Source: Streptomyces sp. NBRC 110611 (lineage in GTDB: Bacteria > Actinomycetota > Actinomycetes > Streptomycetales > Streptomycetaceae). From it: a stretch of DNA of 52,174 nt. The stretch covers positions 1 to 52,174 of the forward strand of contig NZ_BBUY01000019.1 of the NCBI RefSeq assembly GCF_001590865.1. The letters are read 5' to 3'. The notes below the pieces were generated by a model. That model had not been told where the DNA came from. It saw nothing but the letters and a program-made list of their open reading frames with translations, and ran no database searches. Of this stretch, positions 16,709-24,626 are shown in pieces (position 1 is the first letter of the stretch; each line of letters starts with the position of its first letter). Position numbers and translations under genes: made by a program.

Positions 16709-17658
16709 GCCACGCCTCCGTCCCGCGGCACGGTCAGACGTATCCGGGCGCCGCCGGACGGACCCGGGCCGATGTCCAGGTCGGCGCCGATGAGCACGGC
16801 GCGCTCCCGCATGCCGCGGATGCCGGCGCCTTCGTGGGCATGGCCGATACCGTGCCCGTCGTCCGAGACCTCCAGCACGACCGTCGCCGGGGTATGGCGG
16901 AGCGTCAGGCAGACGCTCCGCGCCTCGGCGTGCCGGGCCGCGTTCGTCAGTCCTTCCTGGGCGACGCGGTAGAGCACCAGCTCCGTATCCGGTTCCAGGG
17001 CCGGCAGACGTGGGTCGAAGCGGCGCCGCACCGTGAGGTCGGTGTGGGTGGTGAAGTCGTTGGCCAGTGAGGTCAGGGCGCTGGTCAGGCCCAGGTCGTC
17101 CAGGACGCCGGGGCGCAGCCGGCGGGCGAGCCTGCGGACCTCCCCCAAGCTCTCGCGGGTGGTCTCCTGCGCCTGCTGCAGATCCGTGCGCAGCGGTTCG
17201 GGGGCCCGGTCCGCGGCCCGCTTCAGCTCCAGCAGGACCGCGGTCATGCTCTGCCCCACCTCGTCGTGCAGTTCCTGGGCGATCCGGCGGCGCTCCGACT
17301 CCTGCGCGGACAGCGCCCGGGCGCTGCTGCTCGCGCGCTCGGCCTCCAGCCGGCCGAGCATCTCGTTGAAGGTGCGCAGCAGTTCTGCCACACCGCCGTG
17401 GCCGCCGACCGGCAGCCGCTGGCCCGGTTTGAGCAGATCGACCGTGGTCATCCGCTGGGTCAGCCGGTCCAGCGGGGCCAGGCCGATGCGCAGCAGAGCG
17501 GCATTGGCGATGAGCATGACCACCAGGCCGCCCACCAGGACGACGGCCTCGGTCAGGACCACGGGTACGGAAACGGTCACCGGGGCCCACAGCAGGAGTG
17601 CCGTGGCCGCGCAGAGCACCACCGCATTGAGCCCAAAAATCCGCCAGAACAAAGACAC
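16705..17658 (-). CDS. NarX-type sensor histidine kinase
   Basis: The protein has 317 residues from GTG 17658, which follows AAGGAGG at 11 bases. Two membrane helices lie within the first 55 residues with almost no external loop, so the signal is probably sensed in or at the membrane. A HAMP-like segment (about 56-110) leads to HisKA_3 with SERRRIAQELHDEVGQS (phospho-acceptor H131) and a HATPase_c domain with EGLTNAARHA and VSDDGHGIG. The frame is open further upstream to 17895, but that part is Pro/Arg-rich and precedes the ribosome binding site. It pairs with the overlapping response regulator. Confidence 0.93.
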   Translation of the reverse strand: MSLFWRIFGLNAVVLCAATALLLWAPVTVSVPVVLTEAVVLVGGLVVMLIANAALLRIGLAPLDRLTQRMTTVDLLKPGQRLPVGGHGGVAELLRTFNEMLGRLEAERASSSARALSAQESERRRIAQELHDEVGQSMTAVLLELKRAADRAPEPLRTDLQQAQETTRESLGEVRRLARRLRPGVLDDLGLTSALTSLANDFTTHTDLTVRRRFDPRLPALEPDTELVLYRVAQEGLTNAARHAEARSVCLTLRHTPATVVLEVSDDGHGIGHAHEGAGIRGMRERAVLIGADLDIGPGPSGGARIRLTVPRDGGVA

Positions 17659-18019
17659 AGTTCGCAAATCCTCCTTGGCTGCCACTCTCCCATCCGTACG
17701 GGATGCACTGCCGGGCAGGTCAGGATCCGGCTCCAGCGCCGGAGTCGGCTCCAGCGCCCGAGGGGGTGACTTCCAGCCTCCTCGACGTTCGCCGCCAGGT
17801 CGATCGGGGGCGCCCCCCATCCCCTCCACGGCAGCAGCCCGCCCCCACCGGAGAGCTACAGCGTCGACGGCCCGGAAATGGGTGTCAGGCCCCATGGCCG
17901 GCGCATCGGCGAGCGGCCATGGTGGGAGTGAGTAACGCAGTGCGCCGGCTCGCGGCCGTCAGAGTCGCCTCGCGGCCGGCCCGCGCCCTCTGGGCGTACG
18001 GAAAGGAACCCGCTCCCCC
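17659..18019. other. Divergent intergenic region with 18-bp-period direct repeat
   Basis: No gene is seen. The 13-mer CGGCTCCAGCGCC occurs twice, at 17728-17740 and 17746-17758. Two direct repeats 18 bp apart resemble tandem response-regulator half-sites, located 70-100 bp upstream of the kinase start. Autoregulation by the encoded NarL-type regulator would be a natural, untested, explanation. Confidence 0.45.
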
Positions 18020-18346
18020 ATGCCGTCCGAAATGCTCCGCCCCGCCTCCCACCACCGCTGGACCCTCGCACACGAGATGCACCAGCGTCTGGAGCACGAG
18101 CGCACCTCGCGCCTCGCGCAGCTCGCCGCGCTCAAGGAGAGCGCACCGACCGGCACCGACACCCAGCTCGCGGTACAGATGAACGCGATACGCCGGGTGC
18201 TGGCCGAGATCGAGGCCGCCCAGTCCCGGCTGACCTCCGACACGTACGGAACCTGCCAGGCCTGCGACCGGCCGATCCCCGCCGAGCGCCTGGAAATCCT
18301 GCCGTACGCCCGCTGCTGCGTCGGCTGCCAGGAGCGCACCGGCTGA
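18020..18346 (+). CDS. DksA/TraR-family C4 zinc-finger protein
   Basis: This 108-residue protein has a coiled-coil N-terminal half (LEHERTSRLAQLAALKES, then RRVLAEIEAAQSRL) and a C-terminal zinc finger with two CxxC pairs, CQAC and CVGC, in the typical TYGTCQACDRPIPAERLEILPYA context written here in part. Family members bind RNA polymerase through the secondary channel and modulate promoter opening, often with ppGpp. Actinomycetes encode several short DksA-like proteins of unclear division of labour. No acidic DxxDxA coiled-coil tip is evident, so polymerase modulation is not certain. Confidence 0.88.
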   Translation: MPSEMLRPASHHRWTLAHEMHQRLEHERTSRLAQLAALKESAPTGTDTQLAVQMNAIRRVLAEIEAAQSRLTSDTYGTCQACDRPIPAERLEILPYARCCVGCQERTG

Positions 18347-18528
18347 CGGCGCAGCCCCGCGCACCGGCCGGGAGGATGGCCGCCCCCGGCAACCTCTCCC
18401 CCCGTACTCTCCCCTCCGTATCCGTCCTCCGCACCCGCCCCTCCATGCCCGTCGGGCGGCCGGGTAGCCTGATAGCCGCCAGGCCGTCAGCCCACCCGAA
18501 CACCGGGTATCCGCAGGGGAGTTGCCAT

Positions 18529-19566
18529 ATGAGCACGGCTCATCCGCCGACCCGACGTGCCGTGCTCGCCGCCGCGCTGGGCGGCGCCGTGGCAGTGGCC
18601 GCGCCGCCCCGCCCGGCTGCCGCCCGCACTCCCGTCCACTCCCCCGTGATCACCAGCCGGGCGCCGACGCTCCACCCCGAAGGCGTCACCTGGGACCCCA
18701 CCCGGCAGGCGTTCCTGGTCGGTTCCGTCCGCCACGGCACCGTCTCCGTCGTACGGCCGGACGGCACCGTCCGCACACTCGTCGACGACCGGCTGATGGT
18801 CTCCACCCTCGGCATCACCGTCGACCCCGTACGCCGCCGCGTCCTCGCCACCTACCAGGACCCGGGATTCGGGACCCGGACCAGCTGCCGGACCCGCGGC
18901 AAACAGTCGGGACTCGGCATCTTCGACCTCACCACCGGAGCGCCGCTGCACCGGGTCGACCTGAGCACGGTGCCCGGTTCCGCGACCGGTGTCCACGGCG
19001 CCGACGACGTCGCCGTGGACGCCCACGGGAACGCGTACGTCACGGACATCGTGACCGGAGAGCTCTACCGAGTGGACCCCGCCGGGCAGCCGTCGCTGCT
19101 CCTGCGCAACCCGGACCTGCTGGGCCGCCGAGGAGTCGGCCCCAACGGCATCGTGTGGTGTCCGACCGGGCACCTGCTCGTGGCCCGCTACGACACCGGA
19201 ACCCTGTTGCGCGTCCCGGTCCACGCCCCGGACCGCGCCCGCCCCGTCAGCCTGCGGCAGCCGCTCATCGGCGCCGACGGCCTCGCCCTGCGTGCCGACG
19301 GTTCGCTGGCCGTGGTCACCAACCGCCTCGCCTCCGACGGCCCCACGGCCGTGACGATTCTGCGCTCCACCGATGACTGGACCTCGGCCACCGCCACCGC
19401 CCGCCACACCCCCTGGCCCGACGCCACCCCCACCACCGCCGCGGCCACCCCGCACGGCACCTACGTGGTCGACGGCCGCCTGCCCCAACTCTTCGCCGGC
19501 GCCCCGACGGACGGCTTCGTCCTCCGCCGTCTTCCCTGGACCGAAGACCGCGACGTGGCCGCATGA
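18529..19566 (+). CDS. Secreted SMP-30/gluconolactonase-like beta-propeller
   Basis: The protein has 345 residues. The N-terminus is a Tat-type signal (PTRRAVLAAALGGAVAVAA). The rest is a repeated beta-propeller pattern: LHPEGVTWDPTRQAFLVGSV, then DDVAVDAHGNAYVTDIVTG, then GPNGIVWCPTGHLLVARYDT. These repeats are typical of SMP-30/gluconolactonase/LRE-like proteins. Extracellular lactonase or sugar-binding activity is plausible, but the metal ligands cannot be placed with confidence. Related proteins often sit alone, as here. A clear terminator follows. Confidence 0.82.
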   Translation: MSTAHPPTRRAVLAAALGGAVAVAAPPRPAAARTPVHSPVITSRAPTLHPEGVTWDPTRQAFLVGSVRHGTVSVVRPDGTVRTLVDDRLMVSTLGITVDPVRRRVLATYQDPGFGTRTSCRTRGKQSGLGIFDLTTGAPLHRVDLSTVPGSATGVHGADDVAVDAHGNAYVTDIVTGELYRVDPAGQPSLLLRNPDLLGRRGVGPNGIVWCPTGHLLVARYDTGTLLRVPVHAPDRARPVSLRQPLIGADGLALRADGSLAVVTNRLASDGPTAVTILRSTDDWTSATATARHTPWPDATPTTAAATPHGTYVVDGRLPQLFAGAPTDGFVLRRLPWTEDRDVAA

Positions 19567-19602
19567 CAGGGTGCGCTGCCGTCATGGGCCGCAGCGCATA
19601 AA

Positions 19603-19627
19603 GGTGCCCCGCGCCTTGCGGGGCACC
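19603..19627 (+). terminator. Terminator after the beta-propeller gene
   Basis: GGTGCCCCGC at 19603-19612 pairs perfectly with GCGGGGCACC at 19618-19627 over a 5-nt loop, 37 bases after the stop codon. Confidence 0.8.
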
Positions 19628-19679
19628 GAATGCAATTGAATGAATGGTAAACCAGAACGTCAAAAGGGTGCCGGTACTT

Positions 19680-19822
19680 GGCCGAAAGGCCGGATGGCCG
19701 GTCGTCCCTTCTCCGCCTTTCGGCCGAGGTATTTCGTGGCGGCTTCGGGACCAAAGACCCGCATCAGGCCACAGTTGCCTCACCGTGCTCTTGTCTTCGG
19801 CCCGCTGTTACAAAGCCGAAGA
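19680..19822 (+). promoter_or_regulatory. Structured leader upstream of the Lys-rich surface protein
   Basis: Two perfect inverted repeats lie in the 287 bases between the preceding terminator and the surface-protein start. GGCCGAAAGGC (19680-19690) pairs with GCCTTTCGGCC (19715-19725), and TCTTCGGC (19794-19801) pairs with GCCGAAGA (19815-19822). The region is less G+C-rich than its surroundings. It could be a regulatory 5' leader or contain operators. No known riboswitch consensus was recognised. Confidence 0.45.
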
Positions 19823-19914
19823 ATTGCCGTGATGTGCGATGAATAACTTCCTTGGTGTCGCCGCCGAACGGAGCGGTTGACGACGACCGACTCGGACTCG
19901 TAAAGGAACTCTCC

Positions 19915-20718
19915 ATGGCTTCCTCCCGCCGCACGGCCACCCGCCGCAACCTCGTCCGTACGTCCGCGATCGCCGCCGTCGCCAGCTCGGCGCTGCTGCT
20001 GCCGGCCGCCGCCGCGTTCGCCGACAGCCCTGCCCCCTCCGCCGACTCGGCGAGCCCGACCGCCGAGCAGGACAAGAAGCAGGACGGCACCCAGGGCCAG
20101 GACCAGCAGAAGGACGGCCAGGACAAGAACAACCAGGAAAAGGGCAACCAGCAGAAGGAGGAGCAGAAGAAGGGCGACGACCAGAAGGCGGACAAGGACA
20201 AGGAGAAGAAGGACAAGAGCGGGGAGCGCAAGTTCATCCGCAGCCAGAGCCTGGCCGGCGGCTTCACCGCCAAGGTCTACAAGCTCGGCCAGAACCACTA
20301 CCAGGCCGACATGTACGCCAAGGCCCCCGACACCGGCAAGCTCGTCAAGTACGACACGCTGGAGACCAAGGGCGGCAAGCCCGCCTACGGCCAGCACAAC
20401 GGCGCCCACTTCGTCCTGCAGCCCGACGGCACCATGACCTCCTGGACCGAGGGCGGCAACAAGAAGCCCGACGACAAGGGCGGCAAGGACAACAAGAACA
20501 AGAAGCAGGACCAGCACAAGGCCGTGCCCGGCGACAGCACCAAGGGGCAGGGCAAGGTCATCCCCAAGGGCGGCGTCAAGGCCGGTGCTGAAGGCGTCGA
20601 GACGGGCGGCGACCACACCATGCTGCTCGCCGGCGGTGGTGCCGCCACCGCCGCCGCGGCTCTCGGCTTCACCGTGCTGCGCCGCCGCAAGGCCGACGAG
20701 TCCGGCGACAACGCCTGA
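19915..20718 (+). CDS. Lys/Gln-rich surface protein, probable sortase substrate
   Basis: The protein has 267 residues. A signal peptide ends near residue 36 (PAAAAFADSP). Residues 50-105 are an extremely hydrophilic Lys/Gln/Asp/Asn spacer, followed by a compact domain (about 106-180: FTAKVYKLGQNHYQADMYAK) and a second Lys-rich stretch. The C-terminus has the layout of a cell-wall sorting signal: VETGG (228-232), a hydrophobic stretch (236-255) and RRRK. Canonical LAxTG is degenerate, so anchoring by the downstream class F sortase is inference from layout and adjacency. AAAGGA precedes the ATG. The biological role is unknown. Confidence 0.82.
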   Translation: MASSRRTATRRNLVRTSAIAAVASSALLLPAAAAFADSPAPSADSASPTAEQDKKQDGTQGQDQQKDGQDKNNQEKGNQQKEEQKKGDDQKADKDKEKKDKSGERKFIRSQSLAGGFTAKVYKLGQNHYQADMYAKAPDTGKLVKYDTLETKGGKPAYGQHNGAHFVLQPDGTMTSWTEGGNKKPDDKGGKDNKNKKQDQHKAVPGDSTKGQGKVIPKGGVKAGAEGVETGGDHTMLLAGGGAATAAAALGFTVLRRRKADESGDNA

Positions 20719-20744
20719 TCCCCCTTGTGACACACAGGGGTTGA

Positions 20745-20780
20745 GGCGGTCCGCTCCCTCCCTCACCGGAGCGGACCGCC
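20745..20780 (+). terminator. Terminator between surface protein and sortase
   Basis: A perfect 13-bp stem (20745-20757 with 20768-20780) closes a 10-nt loop, 27 bases after the surface-protein stop codon. CCCC...GGGG flanking the sequence TTGTGACA lies just before it. The sortase may therefore have its own promoter or depend on read-through. Confidence 0.8.
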
Positions 20781-20882
20781 CGCTTCTGCCCGCACCCCGG
20801 CCCTTGTGCGTACCGGCGCCCGGCCGGCCCGTACCCCTGCCGTTCCCGTACCACCGTCACCCGCTACGCACCTGGAGTCGCC

Positions 20883-21500
20883 GTGACCACCACTCGTACG
20901 CCCCGTCTCGGCCGTTTCGCGACCTGTGCCGCGCTCACCCTCGCTGTCGCGGGCGGGCTGACGGGCTGCGGCAGCGGCGACACCCCCGGCCCCGACGTCA
21001 ACATCAAGAACGCGGCGACCGCCCCGGCCAAGGAGACCGCGCCGCCCATGACGGCCTCCCCGCCCAAGCGCCTGCAGATCCCCTCCGCGGACGTGGACGC
21101 CGGTCCGTTCGTGCCGCTGGAGGTGGACGGCAGCGGGGAACTCGGCGTACCGCCGGTGAGCAAGGCCGAACAGCCCGGCTGGTGGACCAAGAGCCCCACC
21201 CCCGGCGCGAAGGGTGCGTCGATCATCGTCGCCCACTACGACACCAAGAACGGCCCGGCCCTGATGAAGAACGTCAAGAACATCAAGGTCGGCGATGTGA
21301 TCAAGGTGCTGCGCGAGGACGGCTCCACCGCGACCTTCAAGATCCGCGAACGCCAGCAGGTCAAGAAGGACGCCTTCCCCACCCAGAAGGTCTACGGCGA
21401 CACCGACCGCCCGGAGCTGCGCCTGCTCACCTGCGGCGGCGAGATCGTCGACGGCCACCGATCGGCCAACATCATCTTCTACGCCGACCTCGTGAAGTGA
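20883..21500 (+). CDS. Class F sortase, lipoprotein-like
   Basis: The 205-residue protein, starting at GTG, has the sortase catalytic triad: H118 in IIVAHYD, C184 in LLTCGG and R193 in HRSANII. Length and context fit actinobacterial class F sortases. The N-terminus has a lipobox LTGC with C29, so it is probably tethered to the outer face of the membrane as a lipoprotein rather than by a helix. Sortases cleave a C-terminal motif and attach the protein to peptidoglycan precursors. The preceding gene encodes a protein with a sorting-signal-like C-terminus and is the obvious candidate substrate. Confidence 0.9.
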   Translation: MTTTRTPRLGRFATCAALTLAVAGGLTGCGSGDTPGPDVNIKNAATAPAKETAPPMTASPPKRLQIPSADVDAGPFVPLEVDGSGELGVPPVSKAEQPGWWTKSPTPGAKGASIIVAHYDTKNGPALMKNVKNIKVGDVIKVLREDGSTATFKIRERQQVKKDAFPTQKVYGDTDRPELRLLTCGGEIVDGHRSANIIFYADLVK

Positions 21501-21541
21501 CCCGCGGCGCGGCCCGCCCGCGCTTGTGACGTGGACTCAGA

Positions 21542-21572
21542 TTGACCCTTGCGTGTGGCTGCACCGTAATTC
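21542..21572 (+). promoter_or_regulatory. Possible promoter for the small 78-residue protein
   Basis: TTGACC (21542-21547) and TAATTC (21567-21572) are separated by 19 bp. Transcription would begin only about 15-20 bases before the start codon at 21598. The spacer is longer than ideal. Confidence 0.35.
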
Positions 21573-21597
21573 GAACACGTGATGCAATATCCGCGTG

Positions 21598-21834
21598 ATG
21601 CCTTACGCCTTCCCCGACGACCTCCTCCAGGCCCAACGCGACTGGTACACCGCGTATCAACAGCTCGCGACGACAGAGAATCCCGCCCGGACGACGGTGC
21701 TGCGGCGCACGCTGCAACGGCTGTCCGTGCGGATCACCACGCATCCGTACTGGGCGAGCATCCCGGGCCGGGCGCCGGCGGCCCGTATGGCGCTGAAGCA
21801 GCTGGCATGGGAGCCGGGAGAGGCCGGGTCATGA
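21598..21834 (+). CDS. Small conserved hypothetical protein
   Basis: This 78-residue protein begins MPYAFPDDLLQAQRDWY. It resembles a type of small Streptomyces protein I have seen near regulators, with a helical N-terminal half and a basic core TVLRRTLQRLSVRITTHPYW. No membrane segment, signal or catalytic motif is visible. A GTG directly upstream (21595) is an alternative start. Function unknown. Confidence 0.7.
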   Translation: MPYAFPDDLLQAQRDWYTAYQQLATTENPARTTVLRRTLQRLSVRITTHPYWASIPGRAPAARMALKQLAWEPGEAGS

Positions 21835-21890
21835 CCGCCGCCGCCATGAGCCGGGGCAGGCCAAGAATCCGGGCGGGGCAGCCGGGGCCG

Positions 21891-22337
21891 TTACGAGCCG
21901 TTCTTCTTCTCCTCGTCTCGCGGCTTCTCCTCGCCGCGCGGCCACACCGCGATCGCGATCAGCACGGCCGCCCAAATCCCGAGCGGCGGCAAGGGCCAGA
22001 AGTACGTCAACTCGTGCTTGCGGAAGCAGTTCACGCCCCAGACCGCCGACATGATCACCGCGCCGCCGAGCCAGTAGCGCCACTCCTCCAGCCAGTCCCG
22101 CAGGTCCTTGCGGTCCCGTTCCCGTGCGGACGGCTCCGGTGCGGGCAAGTCCGCCGTCAGCGCGGCGAGTTCCGCACCGGTGCGCGCCTGGAGCGCCTGC
22201 CGCACACGCTGCCCGTGCTCGTGCACGTCCAGCCGCCCCTCGGCGAGTGCGGCGGCCAGCAGGTCGAGCGCGCCGTCACGCTCGCGGTCCGCGATCCGCA
22301 TGGCGGACTCACTTCGGTCGTCCATCGGCGTCCCCAT
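21891..22337 (-). CDS. DUF1707 and two-helix membrane protein
   Basis: The protein has 148 residues. The N-terminal 55 residues are a DUF1707/SHOCT-like domain: MRIADRERDGALDLLAAALA followed by GRLDVHEHGQRVRQAL. An acidic/basic linker follows, then two membrane segments (WLGGAVIMSAVWGVN and PPLGIWAAVLIAIAVW) and a charged cytoplasmic tail. DUF1707 proteins in actinomycetes are common and mostly uncharacterised. An internal ATG four codons in (22325) also has a plausible GGGGA upstream. It is divergent from a TetR regulator whose operator-like sites lie between the genes, so it may be a target. Confidence 0.85.
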   Translation of the reverse strand: MGTPMDDRSESAMRIADRERDGALDLLAAALAEGRLDVHEHGQRVRQALQARTGAELAALTADLPAPEPSARERDRKDLRDWLEEWRYWLGGAVIMSAVWGVNCFRKHELTYFWPLPPLGIWAAVLIAIAVWPRGEEKPRDEEKKNGS

Positions 22338-22433
22338 TCACCTTTCGCCGCTCACCGTTCGCCCTTCACCATGCGACTCGACTTTCGGTCCTTCGCTGTT
22401 CGGCCGCCGGTTCGGCGCTACCCGGGCGTTCGA

Positions 22434-22470
22434 GATACGACTGTATCCCAAAGAGGATACGAGCGTATCC
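22434..22470. promoter_or_regulatory. Two TetR-type operator sites
   Basis: GATAC-N4-GTATC occurs twice, at 22434-22447 and 22456-22469. The second is embedded in the longer dyad GGATACG-AG-CGTATCC (22455-22470). The centres are 22 bp apart, about two helical turns, so two dimers would bind the same face. The sites lie 54 bp upstream of the TetR start and 97 bp upstream of the divergent DUF1707 start, ideal for autoregulation and control of both. Confidence 0.75.
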
Positions 22471-22523
22471 TGACCGAGGGTGGGGACACCGCAGACCGAA
22501 CGCGAAACGAGGAGCCGCACAGC

Positions 22524-23174
22524 GTGCCGAAGACCGTGGACCGCGACGAACAGCGGCGGCAGATCGGTGCAGCCGTACTGCGCCTCGCCTCCGAGCGGGG
22601 ACTGGACGAGGTCAGTGTGCGCACGGTGGCCGCCGCCAGCGGCCGCTCCCCGGGCGCCGTTCAGAAGTACTTCCGCACCAAGGACGAGATGCTGGCCTTC
22701 GCCGCCGAGCTGGTCGGCGAACGCATCGAGCGGCGGATGGCCACCGTCGACTCCGGCCTCCCCCCGCGCGAGGCGCTCCGCGCACTCGTCCTCACCACCC
22801 TCCCCGTGGACGCGGAGCGCCGGGCCGAGGCCGCCGCCCAGCTGGCCTTCGCCACCCGTGCGGCCCATCACCCCGGGCTCGGCGCGATCCGCCGGCAGAT
22901 CGACGAGGACGTCCGCGCGGCCCTGGGCGACTGGCTGGCGTCCACCGGGCACGGCAGTGGCCCGGATGCGGCAGCCGACTGCCTGGCCCTCGCCGATGCC
23001 GTGATCGCGCTCTCCGACGGACTGGCACTGCGGCTGTTGTACGCGCCCGGCGACCGGGACACGCTGCTGCACGCCCTCGACCGCGCCCTGGACGCACTGA
23101 TCCCGCCCGCCCCCGTACCCGGGGCGGCGCCGCACCTCCGCAGCACCGGTCTCCCGCCGGCTGAAGCACGGTGA
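22524..23174 (+). CDS. TetR-family transcriptional regulator
   Basis: The 216-residue protein starts at GTG after GAGGAG. The N-terminal HTH (about residues 8-55) has RRQIGAAVLRLASERGL and VSVRTVAAASGRSPGAVQKY followed by FRTKDEML. The C-terminal ligand domain is all-helical and Ala-rich. It probably represses its own promoter and the divergent DUF1707 gene through the two dyads immediately upstream. Ligand unknown. Confidence 0.93.
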   Translation: MPKTVDRDEQRRQIGAAVLRLASERGLDEVSVRTVAAASGRSPGAVQKYFRTKDEMLAFAAELVGERIERRMATVDSGLPPREALRALVLTTLPVDAERRAEAAAQLAFATRAAHHPGLGAIRRQIDEDVRAALGDWLASTGHGSGPDAAADCLALADAVIALSDGLALRLLYAPGDRDTLLHALDRALDALIPPAPVPGAAPHLRSTGLPPAEAR

Positions 23175-23277
23175 TCCGCGCCGCCCCTGACGGGTGGGCC
23201 GACGAGTGAACGACGCACTCCGCGCAGCCGCAGTCAGGCGGACGGAGCGCGAACGGAGGCGGCGGCCGCCTTGCTCC

Positions 23278-23667
23278 TCAGCCGCAGTCGGGGGTGATCG
23301 ACGCCACCGGCGCACCGGTCAGCTCCGCTGCGCCGAAGCCGTCGATCTCCTGTTCGCTCCCGGCGAAGTGCGGCTTGTCGTTCAGCCTCACGATGCAGCC
23401 GAAGTCGTCCGGTATCGGATTGCGTGCCGACAGCGGGGCCGCCGGCAGGGACAGTTCGTCGACTTCGGGGAAGGTGAAGCCGGTCCGGGTCACCTTCACG
23501 GGGAGGCGGTAGAGCACCTCGCCGGTCTGGTGATGACCGCTGAACAGGCAGAAGTCGCCCTTGCGACAGGTCACGGGTGCAGCCTGAGCGGGCAGAGCGG
23601 TGGTTGCCGCGATTCCCAGTGCCGCGAGGGTGGTGACGAGGCCGGTCCGAATGGTGCGCTGCAACAA
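23278..23667 (-). CDS. Secreted peptidase-inhibitor-like protein (I36/crystallin fold)
   Basis: This 129-residue protein starts at TTG after GGGAG. The signal peptide ends around PAQAAP (residue 29). The mature part has Cys residues and a beta/gamma-crystallin-like pattern (CRKGDFCLFSGHHQTGEVLY ... GCIVRLNDKPHFAGSEQEI) characteristic of peptidase inhibitor family I36, which includes the Streptomyces metalloproteinase inhibitor SMPI. Many Streptomyces paralogs have no shown inhibitory activity. It is a monocistronic gene. Confidence 0.82.
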   Translation of the reverse strand: MLQRTIRTGLVTTLAALGIAATTALPAQAAPVTCRKGDFCLFSGHHQTGEVLYRLPVKVTRTGFTFPEVDELSLPAAPLSARNPIPDDFGCIVRLNDKPHFAGSEQEIDGFGAAELTGAPVASITPDCG

Positions 23668-24043
23668 CGTGACTCCCTACGTTGATTCCTGCCGAGTTGT
23701 GCCGAGTGATGCCGAGCAGCGGGAGCTGATCGTCCCGCACCCGGGATGGAAGATCATTTCGGGTGGTTCGTCACCCGTGCGTGCACGGATCCAGCCGGTC
23801 ACCGGTCATGGACGGCGGCACACCGGAGCGGGCCGGTGCGGGTCGGCGCGAGGTCCGCCGCGTCCAACTGCCCTGCGAAGGCAGCCCTGTTGGGGCGCCT
23901 CCATGCCTGAGCCGACCGCTGTTCGGACCGGGTCCGCGGGAGGCTCGGTCCCGCCCACGCGCCGGGAACTTGGCCGGGACGTTGCGGGGCGGAGCGCGGC
24001 CGCCGGGCCTGCAGGGGGAGATGCCGGGTCAGGAGAGAGCCGC
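23668..24043. other. Gene-free region upstream of the inhibitor gene
   Basis: No gene is seen in these 376 bases. Three 10-bp direct repeats TGCCGAGTTG, TGCCGAGTGA and TGCCGAGCAG (23690-23719) lie just upstream of the inhibitor start, read as CTCGGCA on its strand. The rest shows only short G+C-rich motifs. Confidence 0.55.
23690..23719. repeat. Three 10-bp direct repeats upstream of inhibitor gene
   Basis: TGCCGAG recurs exactly every 10 bp, placing the copies on one face of the helix, 23-52 bases before the inhibitor start codon. It may be an operator or an activator site, or could lie within the transcribed leader. Confidence 0.55.
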
Positions 24044-24529
24044 TCAGAGCCGCTTCGTCATGAGGTGTTCTCTCCGTCCGTCGGGCAGCACGTCACCGAG
24101 TGGGCCGATGTCCTCGAATCCATGGCGCCGGTAGAGCGCCCTCGCGTGTGTGTTGCCGGGCGTGACCGCGAGCTGCAGGACCTCCGCCCGCCCCTGCGCG
24201 GCCCACTGCTCCACCGCCTGGACCAGGCGGTCCCCCACGCCCCTCCCCCGGGCCTCCTTGCCGACCCACAGGGAAATCAGCTCCACGACACCGTCGCGCG
24301 GGCCCGGGACGCCGCCGGCCATCCCGGCGGGCTTGCCGTCGAGTGCGGCGACAACGTGCCACGAGCCGGGGATGCCCAGGCGGGAACGCCATCGCTCCTC
24401 CCGGTCGCCCTCCCCCTGCCAGTCCGCGAGCCTGGACCCGAAGGCATAGGGCGCCTCGGCGAGCGCGGCCAGCCGCAACTCGCGCCACCTGGGCCAGTCG
24501 TCCGCTGTCAGTACCCGCAACTCGATCAT
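24044..24529 (-). CDS. GNAT-family N-acetyltransferase
   Basis: The 161-residue protein has the GNAT fold: N-terminal ELRVLTADDWPRWRELRLAA, central beta strand DGVVELISLWVGKEARGRGV with the acetyl-CoA pyrophosphate loop (ARGRGVG, a variant of Q/RxxGxG/A), and C-terminal NTHARALYRRHGFEDIG. The substrate is unknown. Start at MIELRV; upstream in-frame codons are Pro/Arg-rich and unlike the family. No clear ribosome binding site, so it may be leaderless. Confidence 0.9.
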   Translation of the reverse strand: MIELRVLTADDWPRWRELRLAALAEAPYAFGSRLADWQGEGDREERWRSRLGIPGSWHVVAALDGKPAGMAGGVPGPRDGVVELISLWVGKEARGRGVGDRLVQAVEQWAAQGRAEVLQLAVTPGNTHARALYRRHGFEDIGPLGDVLPDGRREHLMTKRL

Positions 24530-24626
24530 GCGAGGAGACTGCCCCAGGACGGGGGCGGCGGGCGAGGGCTTTTCCCGAACGGCGCGTGGAGGGAGTGAGC
24601 GGAACTCCGGGCGGCCGCGCCGGGGT

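Noticed and set aside
19640..19846. Small open frames in the leader of the Lys-rich surface protein
   Set aside because: No ribosome binding site or family-like sequence, and the strong inverted repeats point to a structured leader instead.
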